A stretch of 64,000 bases of DNA from Rhea pennata (Eukaryota > Chordata > Aves > Rheiformes > Rheidae). The first letter of the stretch is position 1, and each line of letters starts with the position of its first letter. The DNA lies in the NCBI RefSeq assembly GCF_028389875.1, contig NC_084663.1:216590876-216654875 (forward strand), read 5' to 3'. The notes beneath the pieces are model-generated. The model saw only the letters and a list, made by a program, of their open reading frames with translations, was not told the origin of the DNA and did no database searches. The translations under genes were made by a program, and so were the position numbers. This document shows positions 47,784 through 59,169 of this stretch, piece after piece.

Positions 47784-48070
47784 GGGCAGGGCACTCCCAG
47801 GACATGCGCAGCGCCTGGGCTCAGCACCCCCAGGACATGCCCAGTCCCTGGGCTTGGTGCCCCTGGGATGTGCACAGCCCACAGCTGGGCGGGAACAAGG
47901 GCCAACGGAGTGGATGGCTGCCCCAAGGCAGCACCCAGCTCCCCTCGCTGCTCTGTGGGGTGGGGGTGCTGGTGGCCAATGCCCACATTAGCTCTCCAGG
48001 ACGCTAGAGGCCGAGGCAGGTCCCCACGCGATCACGGATGCTGCCTACCGCAGCCCAGAGGTGGCTGCGT

Positions 48071-48076
48071 AATAAA
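48071..48076 (+). terminator. SMPD1 polyadenylation signal
   Basis: AATAAA about 290 bases after the SMPD1 stop, followed by GTGTGATGG. It gives a short 3' UTR. Confidence 0.8.
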
Positions 48077-48236
48077 AGGTGTGATGGACAGAGCTGGCTC
48101 GTGTCCACGGGCCTCCCTCCTGCCCTGCACCAGCACCCTGGAGCGAGCATCCCGCCACGTGCTGCCCCTCTGCTGTGCAGCACTGAGCTGGACTGGCGCC
48201 GTGCCAACGGGAGCCAGGCTGGGCTGGTAGAATGGG

Positions 48237-48242
48237 TTTATT
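48237..48242 (-). terminator. APBB1 polyadenylation signal
   Basis: Plus TTTATT is AATAAA on the minus strand. It lies about 615 bases past the APBB1 stop and only about 160 bases from the SMPD1 signal on the opposite strand. Confidence 0.75.
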
Positions 48243-48855
48243 AATTACTTAGTACAACACAGATCTTTGTTACAGCAGAGGTGGCAGCTCCAGGGCCAGG
48301 CAGGCAGCGCCAGGACCTAGGAGAGCCCCCACACTGCAGGTTAGATCACATGCATTGGGGCAGGGCTGGCCCTGTGCCCCGGCCACGCGGGCACCTGTCA
48401 CTGCCCCGGGGGTGGCACAGGGCCCCCCGGCAGTGCGGGGACAGGAGCCCCCATCCAGGCCCTCCTGGGCCCCTTCCCGCCTGCCCCACAGGCATGGCTG
48501 GAGGGGGCAGAGCTGCACTTGGACTGCTGCTCTCAGCACGCACCTCACTGGAGCGAACCTGGCATGCGCCCCTCGCACTCACATGCACACAGCCTGCAGG
48601 TGCCTTGCACCACATGCACGGGTACGCGCACACAGGACGCAGCCGTGTCGGTGCACTGCTCGTCTGGCGCGCAGGTACACACACACGCGCGCTGTGGACG
48701 CGGCCACGCTCACGTGACACCAGCACCCAGCGTGTGCCCAGGCACCCGGCGCTGGCACCCCATCCCATCCGCAGCAGGCTGCCCACAGGCGGTGGCACAG
48801 TGCAGGGGCCACGGGAGGGCGGGAAAGGGGTCTCGGTTGCTCCCTTCTGCCCGGC

Positions 48856-51800
48856 TCACGGTGTCTGTGCGCCGATGCGCTTGGGCTTCAGGCTGCCCAG
48901 GAGGGTCTGCACGCCCTTGCGGACGGTGGAGCCCACCCGGCGGGCCACAGAGTCGGCAGGCGGCGCTGGCAGGCAGGAGCTGGAGGCCTGGGGCCGGGCA
49001 TCCAAGCACTTCTGGTAGCGCAGCTGGAGGGCAGAGCAGTATGAGAGCCAGGGGCCTGCACCCACTGCAGCACCCTCGCGCAGTGGGGCAGCATGAGGGC
49101 CGCACTGCACCGCAGCAGGCACTCACCATGCAGGCAGCCTGCAGCGCCTCACTCAGCCCCGCCGCGTTGGGCTCACACCAGACCATGTGGCAGCGGAAGG
49201 TGCCCGGGGCGCTGGCCATGATGAAGGCGAAGGAGCGCACGTCCCGGCCCACGCCCATGAACGACAGGAACCGCACGCGGCACTCGCACAGCACCGCCTC
49301 CGTCTGGGGGCGCAGGAGTCGGGTTCTCTGCAGCCCCCCAGCACCGCCCGGCCGCAGCCCTGCAGCCGGGACGCAGCCCCGGGCGGGCAGGGAGCCCCAG
49401 CCATGTGCCGCCTCACCTGCTCGTGGGTGATGGTGAGCGTGGCGGGCGCCACGCTGACCACGATGGGGGTCCAGTGCTCCCTGCTGCTGGTTGCCAGTGC
49501 CGACTCCAGCGCCGCGTTGATGACATCCATGCCTGAGGATGGGCCGAGCAGGCTGAGACACCACAGCCGTGGGGCACCGTGCTGTGCCCGGGCAGGCAGG
49601 AGGGTCTGCACTGCCGGGCACCCAGGCCAGGGCCTTCGCTACACCGCCGCACCGCGACACAGGGCACACGCCCTTTGGGGTGCATGGTGAGCGTGCCCCA
49701 TGGCATGCAGCCCCAAGGCGCACGTGTACCCGCACCCCCAACACGTGTGCATGCACCCCATGCCTGGTCCTTCCACAGGGCATGCTGCATGTGCCCCACA
49801 CTCACCCACAGGCTTGGCGACAGGCACGCAGCCTAGGTAACACACCTGGAACTTCTGCACCACCTCGCTCTTAGGCACAGGGAATTCCACTGCAGGCAGA
49901 GGGCAGGGTGCGCTGTACTGCGCTACTCGGCCTCCCGTGCCCCAAAGTGCCCCCCCAAACCCAGTCCTGGCCTCCCATTGCCCCAAAGTGCCCTCCAAAC
50001 CTCATCCTGCATGACCTCCTGCAACCCCAGTTACCCCCACAGCTAGCTGTGCATGGCTTTCTGCACCCCCTAACTGGCCCTATATGGCCCTGCACAGCCT
50101 CCTGCACTCCAACTGCCTCACACGCAGCCTTGCACTGCCTCCCCATTCCTATTTCCTCCAGCCCAGCCACGGAGTCCCCCAACTCCCCACTCTCAAGCGC
50201 ACACAACATCCAGACCCTCTCCTGACTCCTCCTATGGATGCACGTCACCCCCGACCCATGGCACCTCTTGAGAGCCCCCGCCCCCCGCAGCATACCTTGA
50301 AATGGGATCTCTACCATCTTGGAGGAGTCCACAGAGAGGCCATTGGCCAGTGCCCGTGCACTTCGCCGCTCCACCATGATCTACAGAAAGAGCATGAGGG
50401 GCACCAGCCCCCCCATCACCCAATCATGCCATGGCTGCCCAAGCCCTGCTCCCCGCCAACAGGTCTAGGAAGCCCACAGCAACCCAGGGACACCAGGGCA
50501 GGCTGGGGGCCAGGGGGGTCTCACCTAGATCTGGGGCAGGCTGGGGGTTGGGAGGTCTCAACTGGGAGCAGACCTGGGGCAGGCTGGGGGCCGGGAGGTC
50601 TCACCTGGGAGCAGATATGGGGCAGGCTGGGGCCAGAGGTCTCACCTGGGAGCAGACCTCATGCAGGCTGGTGGCGATGTTCTTGGCAGGGCTCTCGCAG
50701 CGGAAGACGTGGCACTTGAGCATCTGCGTCAGCTGGTCCCGGGCCACGTAGGCAAAATCCCTGCAGGGAGACGCTGTGCTCAGACCCCACTCCATGACCT
50801 CAAGCTCCCCCGTGCTCCTACCCTGGTGGCTCCCCCAGTATGGTGAGGGACGGACTGGGAGAGGAGAAGTCCACGCGGCAAGGGCAGCGGTGCCATACCT
50901 CTCCCTGCGTCCCACATCAGAGCAGCAGAAGAGAGCCAGAGAAGAGAGTTAGCAGGGGCTGGGGCACACAGATTCCCCATGGCCCCCACAAGACGGGGGT
51001 CCCCACCATGACAGTGGGGGTCAGTGCCCACAAGACCCACACCTACCCCAGGACGGCCTGGGGGTTCAGCGTCAATCACCCTCCGTGCGCAGAAACCCCT
51101 CCGGTCCCGTGCTTCGCACACACAGCCCCTGCCAATGCCCCTGTGCCTCGCGTGCGCATGATCCTGGTGCACCCCTGCACCCCACGTGCACGCGGATCCC
51201 CGCACGCCCCACACTCTGTATGTGCAGAACCCAGCCCCATGCCCTGTGTGCGCAGGACCGCCACAACCCGACGGCCTGCATGCACCGGTCCCCCCATAGC
51301 GCCAAGGCCTGCATGCACATGGACCCATGCACACCCTGTGCATGCAGATCCCTGCACGCCCCAGGCCCTGCGTGTGCTGGACCCCCCACAGCCCCATGGC
51401 CTGTGTGCGCAAGATGCCCCACACGCCCCTTGCCCTGCATTTGCATGGACCCCCATGCACCCCCTTGCTCTGTGTGCATGGGACACCCTCCGGAGCACCA
51501 CAGCCCACACGCACCTGGCACCACCCCACATCCCCACACCCAGCATGCACAGGAACATCCTCACATGACCCCGGCCCTGTGAGCACGGGGCCCCACATGG
51601 TCCCTGTATGCGCAGGAATCCTTGCACAGCCCCCAACCCTGCATGCATGGGACCCCCATCAGGCCCTGCACCCAGTGCCCTGGGTGCAAGGGAGAGCCCC
51701 ACACAGTCCCCTACCCAGGGTCCTCAGTTCCCCTGCATGCCTCGGCCACACTGCACCCCCCTGGCATTCAGGGACCCCCACATGGCCCCTCAGCACAAAA

Positions 51801-54800
51801 CCCCATGCCTAGGCACCATGCGGCCCTGGCGGCTCCCACCTGCCGCTGTCACGCCCCACGCCCCAGACGCGGATGCTGGCCACGGGCTGCGCATGCAGCA
51901 GAGCCTGGTCCTGCGGGTCCACCAGCTTCAGCGTCTGGCTCTCCAGGAGAAGGAGCATGGCCCGGCCCTGGGGGAGAGCCGCATTAGGGGCTGGACAGGG
52001 GAGATTAGGGGCCAGAAGGGCAATATGGGGACAGAGAGCAGCGATGGGGGTCAGCACAGTGATGCAGAGCCAGAGAGCAGCTTTAGGGTCCAATGCAGAA
52101 GGCTGACAGTTGGGACTGGAGGAGAAAAGCAGGAACCAGAGAGGGGCATTAAGGGCCAGAGGAGTGGATGCCGCAGGGGGGACAGGATGACACAGGGCTG
52201 GAGAGCAGTGTCTGGGGCAGGAGGGGCAATGTTTGGGGCAGAAGGATGATGCTGGAGGCAGGGCATAGGACAGGCACTCACCTCTCCCCAGGTGCCTCGC
52301 GGGCCGTGCTGGTGCAGGGACAGCTGGCGGATGCAGTTGTTCACAGCGATGCTGCTCTTCCCTGGGGCCAGCTCCTCTTCACTCATCTCCACCCAGCCCA
52401 GCGAGCGCACTGCGAAGCACTGCAGGGGCACAGCACGGGCTGCACACACCATGGGGCACATCCCCAGTTGGGGCAAGGGTGGCATGGGCTCGTTCCCGGG
52501 GACATGGATCCCCTTCTGGGATAAGGCCAGCGAGGATGGATGGACGGACACCCTTCCGCATGTACACGGCACATCCAGGGCCCTCCGGATATTCACCCCG
52601 GGGCAGGGCTGCCCATCCACACTAAACCACAACCTAACCCATCCGGCAGGGCAGGAGTGGGGCCCAGTCCCCCTGTGACACAGGGAGGCGTGGGCCTAGG
52701 GGGACAGGGGCTGGGGAGAGCTGAGCAGGAGGCCCTGAGTCGCGGGAGGAAGGCCTCAGCCCTGGGCCTACCTTAGAGCCCAGCTTGTCCTCTTCAGTCT
52801 GGGCCATGCTGTAAGAGCAAGAGAGGCTATCACCATGCTGCCCCCATTCCCTGCCCCGCCATCCCCAGGTCAGGCAGACCGTAGAGGGTCCCCGCTTTAA
52901 CCACAGACACCGCCAACCTGGGCAGAGAACCTGCCGCCCAGCTCCCAGCACCATTCCACATTCCTGGGCACCTGGCTCCCAGCCCCACTCTACATCCCAG
53001 GAACCCAGGCATCCAGCCCCACTCCATCCCCTGGGCACCCACCTCCCAGCCCCACCCAACATCCCTGGGTACCCAGACTCCCAGCACCACTCAACCCCTG
53101 GGAACCCTGGCACCCAGCTCCCAGCCCCTCTCGACCCCCCAGGAACCTGGGCACACAGTTCCCAGTGCGCAGGCAAGCAGGGCACCCCACAGCCCCACGC
53201 ACCTGGTGCCCGGCGAGGCCAGTCCTGATGCCAGTGGCTCAGCATCCTCTGCTCCAGGCTCTCCTGTTGCCTCCTCTGCTGCAGTATCCTGGGGAGGGAA
53301 GAGGGGGTCAGCACGGGCTGGACGCAGCAGGATATCCCTCCCCCCTAGCCTGCGGGTGCCTCTTACCTTCCAAAAATCCCCATCACCAAAGTGCTCAGTC
53401 GGGACGAAGCCTGTCCAGGCGAGCTGCAGAGTGCAGCCAGCTCAGCAAAAATGCATGTGCCTGAGCAGGTCCCCACCACCTGCCTGCCCGCCCACGTGTG
53501 CCTCAGGACTCACCGGTTGTTCCTCCGATGGAGTGTTGCCCTGGGAGCTGTGTGCTGAGCCCCGGGCCAGCCCCGAGGGTGGCTCCCACTGTGTGGTGCC
53601 CGTGGGGATGTGCCAATAGTAGGTGCCCGAGGTGTCCTGCACCCGCATCCATCCTGCAGGTAGGTCCGAGTCCGTCTCGAAAGAGTTTCGGGTCCAAAAT
53701 GAGTCTGTGGAGGGATTGAGGGACTGGTGAGGACTCCTGCATGCCACAGTCCCCTCCATGGATACCATGGAGCCTCCCTGCCCCCCAGGACTGAACACTC
53801 ACCCCATTGCCAAGGAAGGTTGGGTGCTCCCCACCAGGGTGAGCACCAGCCCCTTCAGCACGATGACCACGGGGGTCCCATGACCAGGCAGTCCACCAAC
53901 CCCCCCATCACCATGACCATAGGGGTCCCACGGCCAGGCAGGGCACTGCCACCCTCATCAGCATGAGCATGGGGCGGGGGGGCTGGCCAGGCAGGGCATT
54001 GACTCCCCTCTTACCACAACCATGGGGGTCTCATGGCCAGGCAGAGCACCAGTCCCCTGTAGGGACAGGGTCCTCACCGCCAAGCATGGCACTGGGTCCC
54101 TGTATTGAGGGGCTCCACAGGGCAGATATGTGGGTCAGGCCTTGTATCCTGGCTCAGGATCCCCAGGTGAGGGACAGTGCCACAGCCCTCTTTCCCCCCC
54201 CCCCCCCCCCCCCCCCAAATCAGGAGACCAACCACGTCACAGAGATCAGCCCAAGTGCTGGGGCAGGGAAGGCTCCCCACACTGCTGCCCCGGGTCTGCT
54301 GGCACCAGCCCCTGCCCGCGGCCGCCCCGGCCCTGCTGAGCGGCCCCTACCTGGGCGCGTGTCCAGCAGGATGATGGCCAGGAAGTAGTCCTTGCTGTAC
54401 ATGGCGCTACCGCCCCATCCCAGGGTCCCGCTGGTGGGGACCACACACTGCCGGCCAGAGCGCAGCCTAGAGCCCCCGCACCCCCCTCCCACCGGCACTG
54501 CGTGGCACAGGGCCAGCCCCAGCCGCCTGCCCACCCGCCCGCGCCTCCCCAAGCCCCCGGCCTGCGCGGGCGTCACACCGGCCAAGGGGGGCCCTGTGCC
54601 CTGCCACGTCCCCCGCGCCGGGCACGAGCGCCAGGCTGACACCGGCACCCTGCGCCCTTCCCTGCAGGCCACTGCGGGGCGCAGACCCCCGCCCGGGCGC
54701 CTGACATCGCCCCTGCGCCGCCAGCGTGGCCCACGGCCCTGGCGCAGCGCTCACCTGCCAGGACCGCCGGGATGCAGGGATGCAGGCGTTTCCCTGGCAA

Positions 54801-56051
54801 CCACTGACGGCATCACCACTGGCCGGCGCGCGGGGACGGGGGCGCGCGGCCGCAGGGACACGCAGCGCTGCAGGAGCGGGGTGCTGGGGGCACAGCGGGG
54901 CCGCACAGCCAGGGAGAGGGTGCAGGCACAGCAAGGGGTGGGTGCCAGATGCAACGGGGCTCTGCGACTGCAAATGGGGTGCTTGGGGCCATGGTGGGGA
55001 TGGGGGAGATGGTCCAACTGCAGACAGGGCTGGGGCCACACGGGGGTCACCCAGCCAGAGTGGGGGTGCAGGGGATGCTGCAGGGGTGGGAAGGCACCTG
55101 GCGGCATGGGGTGCAGCTACAGCGCAGCCAGTGGCGGGGTGTGGGGAGCACGGCGGGGGCTCACAGCCAGAGAGGAGTGCAGGGTGACCACGCAGCGGGA
55201 GCACAGCAGGACTGCTAGACCAGTGATGGTATGGTGGGGGACACAGCCAGACATAGGGTGCATGGAGCTATGTGTGGGCAGGAGGACTATGCAGAGCACC
55301 CCACAGAGCCAAAAGCAAGGTGCACAGTGCAGTTAGAAGAGCACAGCAGCAACAGAGCAGGCAGAGCCACGATGGGGTGCTGGAGTGGGCACAGCCAGGC
55401 AAGGGGTGGGAGACGGGGGGCAGTGGGGCAGGGCTGGGGGGCCCCATGCCCACCTGTGTCATCAGGGGAGCTGCAGGCAGGGCTGCCCTGGCTGAGCGTG
55501 GCCCAGCTGGAGTCCTCATCGCTGGCAGTGCTGCTGCGCACGCCGAAGAGCAGGCTGGCGCTTTTGCCGTGCTCGCGCGGGGCGCGCTCCGAGCTCTGCT
55601 CCGACTCGGCCGTGATGGGGTCACTCTGCACCGGGGTGGAGTCCCCGTCCCCCTCCTCGTCCTCCTCCTCCTCCTCATCGCCGCCCCCGCCCTGCAGGTC
55701 TATGAGCAGGCCCCTGTCACAGCCAGCATTGAGAGCGTTGCGGGCCGACACCTCCAGCTCCTCGGGCGGGGGGCCCAGCTCATTGCGGTTCTGGTCCCGC
55801 TCGGCCGCCTTGCGCAGCTGGTTCTGCCCATCCTTCACCCACTTGGCATTGGCAGGCTCCTCACCAGGCAGGGGGCCCAGCCCCACAGCACTCTGCAGGT
55901 TGGTGCACGCATAGATGCGGCGGCCCTTGGGGGAGCCCAGGGGGGCCTTGGCACGCAGCACCTCGCCGGGGGGGCCCTGCAGCGGCAGGCTTAGCCCCAG
56001 GCAGCTGTTGTCATTGGCCAGGTCACTCCGCTTGCTCAGGGACCCCGACAT
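48856..56051 (-). CDS. APBB1: APP-binding adaptor FE65, 661 aa, 14 coding exons
   Basis: FE65 binds the APP cytoplasmic tail through PTB2, and PTB1 contacts LRP1 and TIP60 (family knowledge). Minus exons: 56051-55454, 53704-53514, 53423-53367, 53288-53203, 52808-52772, 52419-52282, 51967-51840, 50904-50899 (6-nt microexon), 50760-50646, 50380-50296, 49889-49806, 49532-49417, 49303-49127, 49023-48856. Phases agree; 1,986 nt, against 710 aa in human. The N-terminus [20 protein letters not shown] is followed by an acidic run ([17 protein letters not shown]) and [12 protein letters not shown]. The WW domain is about 214-242 (Trp218 to Trp239, [20 protein letters not shown]). PTB1 starts at [20 protein letters not shown] (324 on). 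PTB2 runs from [20 protein letters not shown] through [20 protein letters not shown]. The tail ends [13 protein letters not shown]. The linker between WW and PTB1 is shorter than in mammals, explaining the size difference. Confidence 0.96.
50899..50904 (-). other. APBB1 6-nt microexon (Arg-Glu)
   Basis: On the minus strand GCAG, then GGAGAG, then GTATGG: six bases bounded by AG and GT. Inserted between exons ending DSG-AG and beginning G-GAT-TTT it gives [14 protein letters not shown]; skipped, it gives [12 protein letters not shown], still in frame. Mammalian FE65 has a six-base exon encoding Arg-Glu at this place in PTB1, included in neurons and skipped elsewhere. It is part of the CDS entry above. 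Confidence 0.85.
51080..51800. repeat. Degenerate GCATGCACATGGACCCC repeat in APBB1 intron
   Basis: Loosely repeated GCATGCAC, CCCTGTGTGCGCA and GGACCCCC blocks about 40-50 bases apart fill most of the intron between 50,905 and 51,839. It is non-coding. Confidence 0.65.
53800..54040. repeat. GGGGGTCCCATGACCAGGCA repeat in APBB1 intron 2
   Basis: About four units of roughly 55 bases containing CATGACCAYRGGGGTCYCA and CCAGGCAGRGCA. Confidence 0.78.
54194..54216. repeat. Poly-C tract (23 bases)
   Basis: Uninterrupted run of 23 C in an APBB1 intron. Its length may be uncertain in the assembly. Confidence 0.9.
54351..54402 (-). other. Candidate alternative first coding exon of APBB1
   Basis: On the minus strand an ATG opens [17 protein letters not shown] and one extra base, then GTAGGGG, a good donor. 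The phase is exactly that needed to splice to the WW exon at 53,704, giving LLDTRP joined to [13 protein letters not shown] protein starting here would lack the acidic N-terminal 199 residues but keep WW, PTB1 and PTB2. Flanks are CpG-rich. Phase and donor are seen; use as a real exon is inference. Confidence 0.4.
54880..55215. repeat. Degenerate minisatellite in APBB1 intron 1
   Basis: About seven loose units with CACAGCCAGRG, GGTGCAGG and GGGGTGCTGGGG words, 45-55 bases apart, between the candidate alternative exon and coding exon 1. Confidence 0.6.
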
Positions 56052-56279
56052 GGCTCCGGGGCCAGGGGTGCAGGCAGAGGCGGCACCGGGCAGCCCCCCT
56101 CTTGCCTGCGGGGCTCCTACACACCCCGGGGCGCTGGCACCTCCGTGTCCATGGGGCCTGTGGGCACAGCGGGCTCAGGGGGGCGAGCATGGCCCCACGG
56201 GCGAGGGCCCTCCCTGCTGCAGGCAGCACCCCATGCACTGCCCCCCTCCTTCACTGGGGACTTGCTCAGTCTCACCGTG

Positions 56280-56600
56280 GTGCAGACGCTGTTGCCCCAC
56301 TGCTGCCCTGCTGCCCACTCAGTGCTGCCTCGCTGCCTGCCCCACTGCCCGCCCAGTGCTGCCCGCCCAGTGCTGCCCTGCTGCCCATCCCAATGGCCCC
56401 AGCCCTACTGCCCACCCTGGCCCTGCCCCACTGCTCAGGCAGCCCCAGTCTCACTGTCCACCCTGACGCATCTCCACTGCTCACCCCAGTGGCCCTAGCC
56501 CCACTGCCGACCCCAGCACTGCCCCACTGCCCATGCAGCCACAGCCCTGCTGCCCACGCCAGGGGCGACAGCCCCACTGCCCACCCCAGGGGCCCCAGCC
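56280..56600. repeat. CCCCACTGCCCACCCCAG repeat upstream of APBB1 coding exon 1
   Basis: Short irregular units of CCCCACTGCCC, CCAGTGCTGCCC and CCCTGCTGCCCA. It lies in the intron between the noncoding first exon and the start-codon exon. The following stretch to 57,300 is C/T-rich and holds no recognised exon. Confidence 0.7.
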
Positions 56601-57299
56601 AGCCCAGCCCCTTCTCCACCAGTTGCTGGGCCAGGTCCTGCTGCCCAGCCCTGCAGAGTCCCTCCAGGCACCTTGCTGGCAGGCAGGGGACCCTACTGCA
56701 GACCCTGCACTGCATGGGGTTGGCCCAGAGCCCCACTGGAGCCCCCCAGCTTCGCTCTGCCATCGCAGAGCAGGGTCCCCACAGCCCTCGCAGGCCAAGC
56801 CCCACACTCCCTCCTCAGCCCCTTCCCACCCCTTTCCCCACCACCGTGTCCCTTCCCTAGCCCCTTGTCCTCAGCCCTGTAGCCCTCCCCATCCCCATGT
56901 CCCCCTCCTCACCTCTCAGGCCCCCTCCCCAGACTCCTGTCCCCAGGACTGTGGCCCCTGCCCATTCCCCCAGACCCTTCCCCAACCCCATGTCCCCTCC
57001 CCAGCTTGCAGACCCCATTCTCAGTCTCCACACCCTGCTCCCTAGTTCCAGACCCCCCAGCCTCTGCCCCCTCCCTAGATCCCATGCCCCCTCCCCAGCC
57101 AGTGTCCCCTCCCTGGTCCCCCCGCTCCCTCCTCAACTCCCAGACCTCCTCCCTAGCCCGCGCAGCCGATGCCCCCTCTCCAGACCTCCCCCAGCCAGAG
57201 CCCCACCCCAGACCCCTCGCAGCTGGTGCCCCCTCCTCAGCTGCCCCTTAGCCAGTGCCCCCTCTCCGGATCCCCCACCCCCAGCCGGGGACCCCCTCC

Positions 57300-57665
57300 C
57301 CGGCCCCCCCAGCCCCAGGCAGGTGCTCCCGGTCCCCAGCCCCCGCGCCGACCTCCCCCAGCGCCCAGGCCCCCGCTCGCCACCCGCTCCCGCTCCGCGC
57401 CCAGCGCGGCCTGGGCGGGTCGGGCCCGGCACCCGGGCCGGGCCCCTTCCCGGGGCCGCCGCGGAGCCCCCCGCCCCCCGCGGCGCGGCGCGGCCCGGAG
57501 CCGCCCCGCGGCGAGGAGTCAGGGGCCGCCTTCGGCTCGGCTCGGCTCGGCTCGGCTCGGCTCGGCCCGGCCCGGCCCGGCCCGGCCCGGCCCGGCCCGG
57601 TACCTGCGGCGGCTCCGCCGGCGGCGGCTGGGGGAGGGGCTTCACTTCCGCTTCCGGGGGCGGGG
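57300..57665 (-). promoter_or_regulatory. APBB1 CpG-island promoter and noncoding first exon
   Basis: Dense CpG with a GGCTC pentamer run (57,536-57,565) and CGGCC runs (57,566-57,600). On the minus strand GCCGCAG followed by GTACCG at about 57,604 is a good donor for an untranslated first exon. ACTTCCGCTTCCGG at 57,644-57,657 is two adjacent ETS sites (minus CCGGAAGCGGAAGT), a common initiator-proximal element. The first exon would run from about 57,660 down to 57,604. Confidence 0.65.
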
Positions 57666-57699
57666 CGGGGGCGCGGCACCGGCCGGAGCGGACCCGGAT

Positions 57700-58050
57700 G
57701 GTCCCGACCGGAGCGGACCGGGACGGCCCGGCACGGACCGGGCTGGCACCGACCGGCTCCGACCGGAACGGACCGGGACAGTCCTGACTGGAACGGGTCG
57801 GGACGGCCCGGCACGGACCGGGCTGGCACCGACCGGCTCCGACCGGAACGGACCGGGACAGTCCTGACTGGAACGGGTCGGGACGGCCCGGCACGGACCG
57901 GGCTGGCACCGACCGGCTCTGATTGGAATGGACCAGGACGGACCTGACCAGCACCAGCCGGCACAGGATGGATCCAACCAGTGCCAACCAGAACGGACCG
58001 GAACAGACCAGGACGTACCTGACCAGCACTGACTGGACCAGACCAGACCG
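57700..58050. repeat. 80-bp minisatellite upstream of APBB1
   Basis: TCCTGACTGGAACGGGTCGG recurs at about 57,782 and 57,862, an 80-base period. About three units plus degenerate flanks of GACCGGAACGGACC words. Confidence 0.88.
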
Positions 58051-58269
58051 GGACAGACTGAAAGGGACCCAGCTGGCACCAGCATGGAGGAGAATGGTGC
58101 CCACATCAACACAGACCCAATCAGCACCAACCACAATGGACCAGAACAGCAACAGCACCAGCACCACGCGGCACAGAACGGCGCGGTACAGCGGGACATG
58201 GGGCACTGCGGCACCGCACGGGCCAGGGCAGGACACCGCAGGCCAGAACAGACTGGAAAAACTCAGCAT

Positions 58270-59010
58270 AGTGTGCCGCAGCACGGAGCGGTGCGGCACG
58301 GCCCAGCCCGGCACAGCGCGGAGCGGTGCGGCACGGCCCAGGCCGGCACAGCGCGGAGCGGTGCGGCACGGCCCAGGCCGGCACAGCACGGAGCGGTGCG
58401 GCACGGCCCAGGCCGGCACAGCACGGAGCGGTGCGGCACGGCCCAGCCCGGCACAGCGCGGAGCGGTGCGGCACGGCCCAGCCCGGCACAGCGCGGAGCG
58501 GTGCGGCACGACCCAGGCCGGCACAGCGCGGAGCGGTGCGGCACGGCCCAGCCTGGCACAGCGCGGAGCGGTGCGGCACGGCCCGGCACGGCCCAGCCCG
58601 GCACAGCGCGGAGCGGTGCGGCACGGCCCAGGCCGGCACAGCGCGGAGCGGTGCGGCACGGCCCAGCCCGGCACAGCGCGGAGCGGTGCGGCACGGCCCA
58701 GGCCGGCACAGTGCGGAGCGGTGCGGCACGGCCCAGGCCGGCACAGCACGGAGCGGTGCGGCACGGCCCAGGCCGGCACAGCGCGGAGCGGTGCGGCACG
58801 GCCCGGCACGGCCCAGGCCGGCACAGCGCGGAGCGGTGCGGCACGGCCCAGGCCGGCACAGCACGGAGCGGTGCGGCACGGCCCAGCCCGGCACAGCACG
58901 GAGCGGTGCGGCACGGCCCGGCACGGCCCAGGCCGGCACAGCACGGAGCGGTGCGGCACGGCCCAGGCCGGCACAGCGCGGAGCGGTGCGGCACGGCCCA
59001 GCCTGGCATG
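58270..59010. repeat. 35-bp minisatellite, about 20 copies
   Basis: Near-identical 35-base units contain GGAGCGGTGCGGCACGGCCC followed by AGSCCGGCACAGCRC. A few carry an extra CGGCACGGCC. As 35 is not a multiple of three and no stop word occurs, all six frames are open, giving long Ala/Gly/Arg/His frames that are not genes. Confidence 0.95.
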
Positions 59011-59169
59011 GACCAGAGCAGAAGGATGCAATGCATAATAGTCCAGCATGGCATAGAATAGCACAGGGCGGGACAGAAGGGTGCAATATGAGGCAGTCCG
59101 TCACAGCCCAGTGACGGCAATGAAGGCACAGAAGGGCGTGGAAGAGTGCTGGACAGTGTTGTGCGTGAC

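Noticed and set aside
57133-59064. Minus frame of 643 aa across the APBB1 promoter and 35-bp array
   Set aside because: It spans a promoter and a stop-free minisatellite; repeat translation only.
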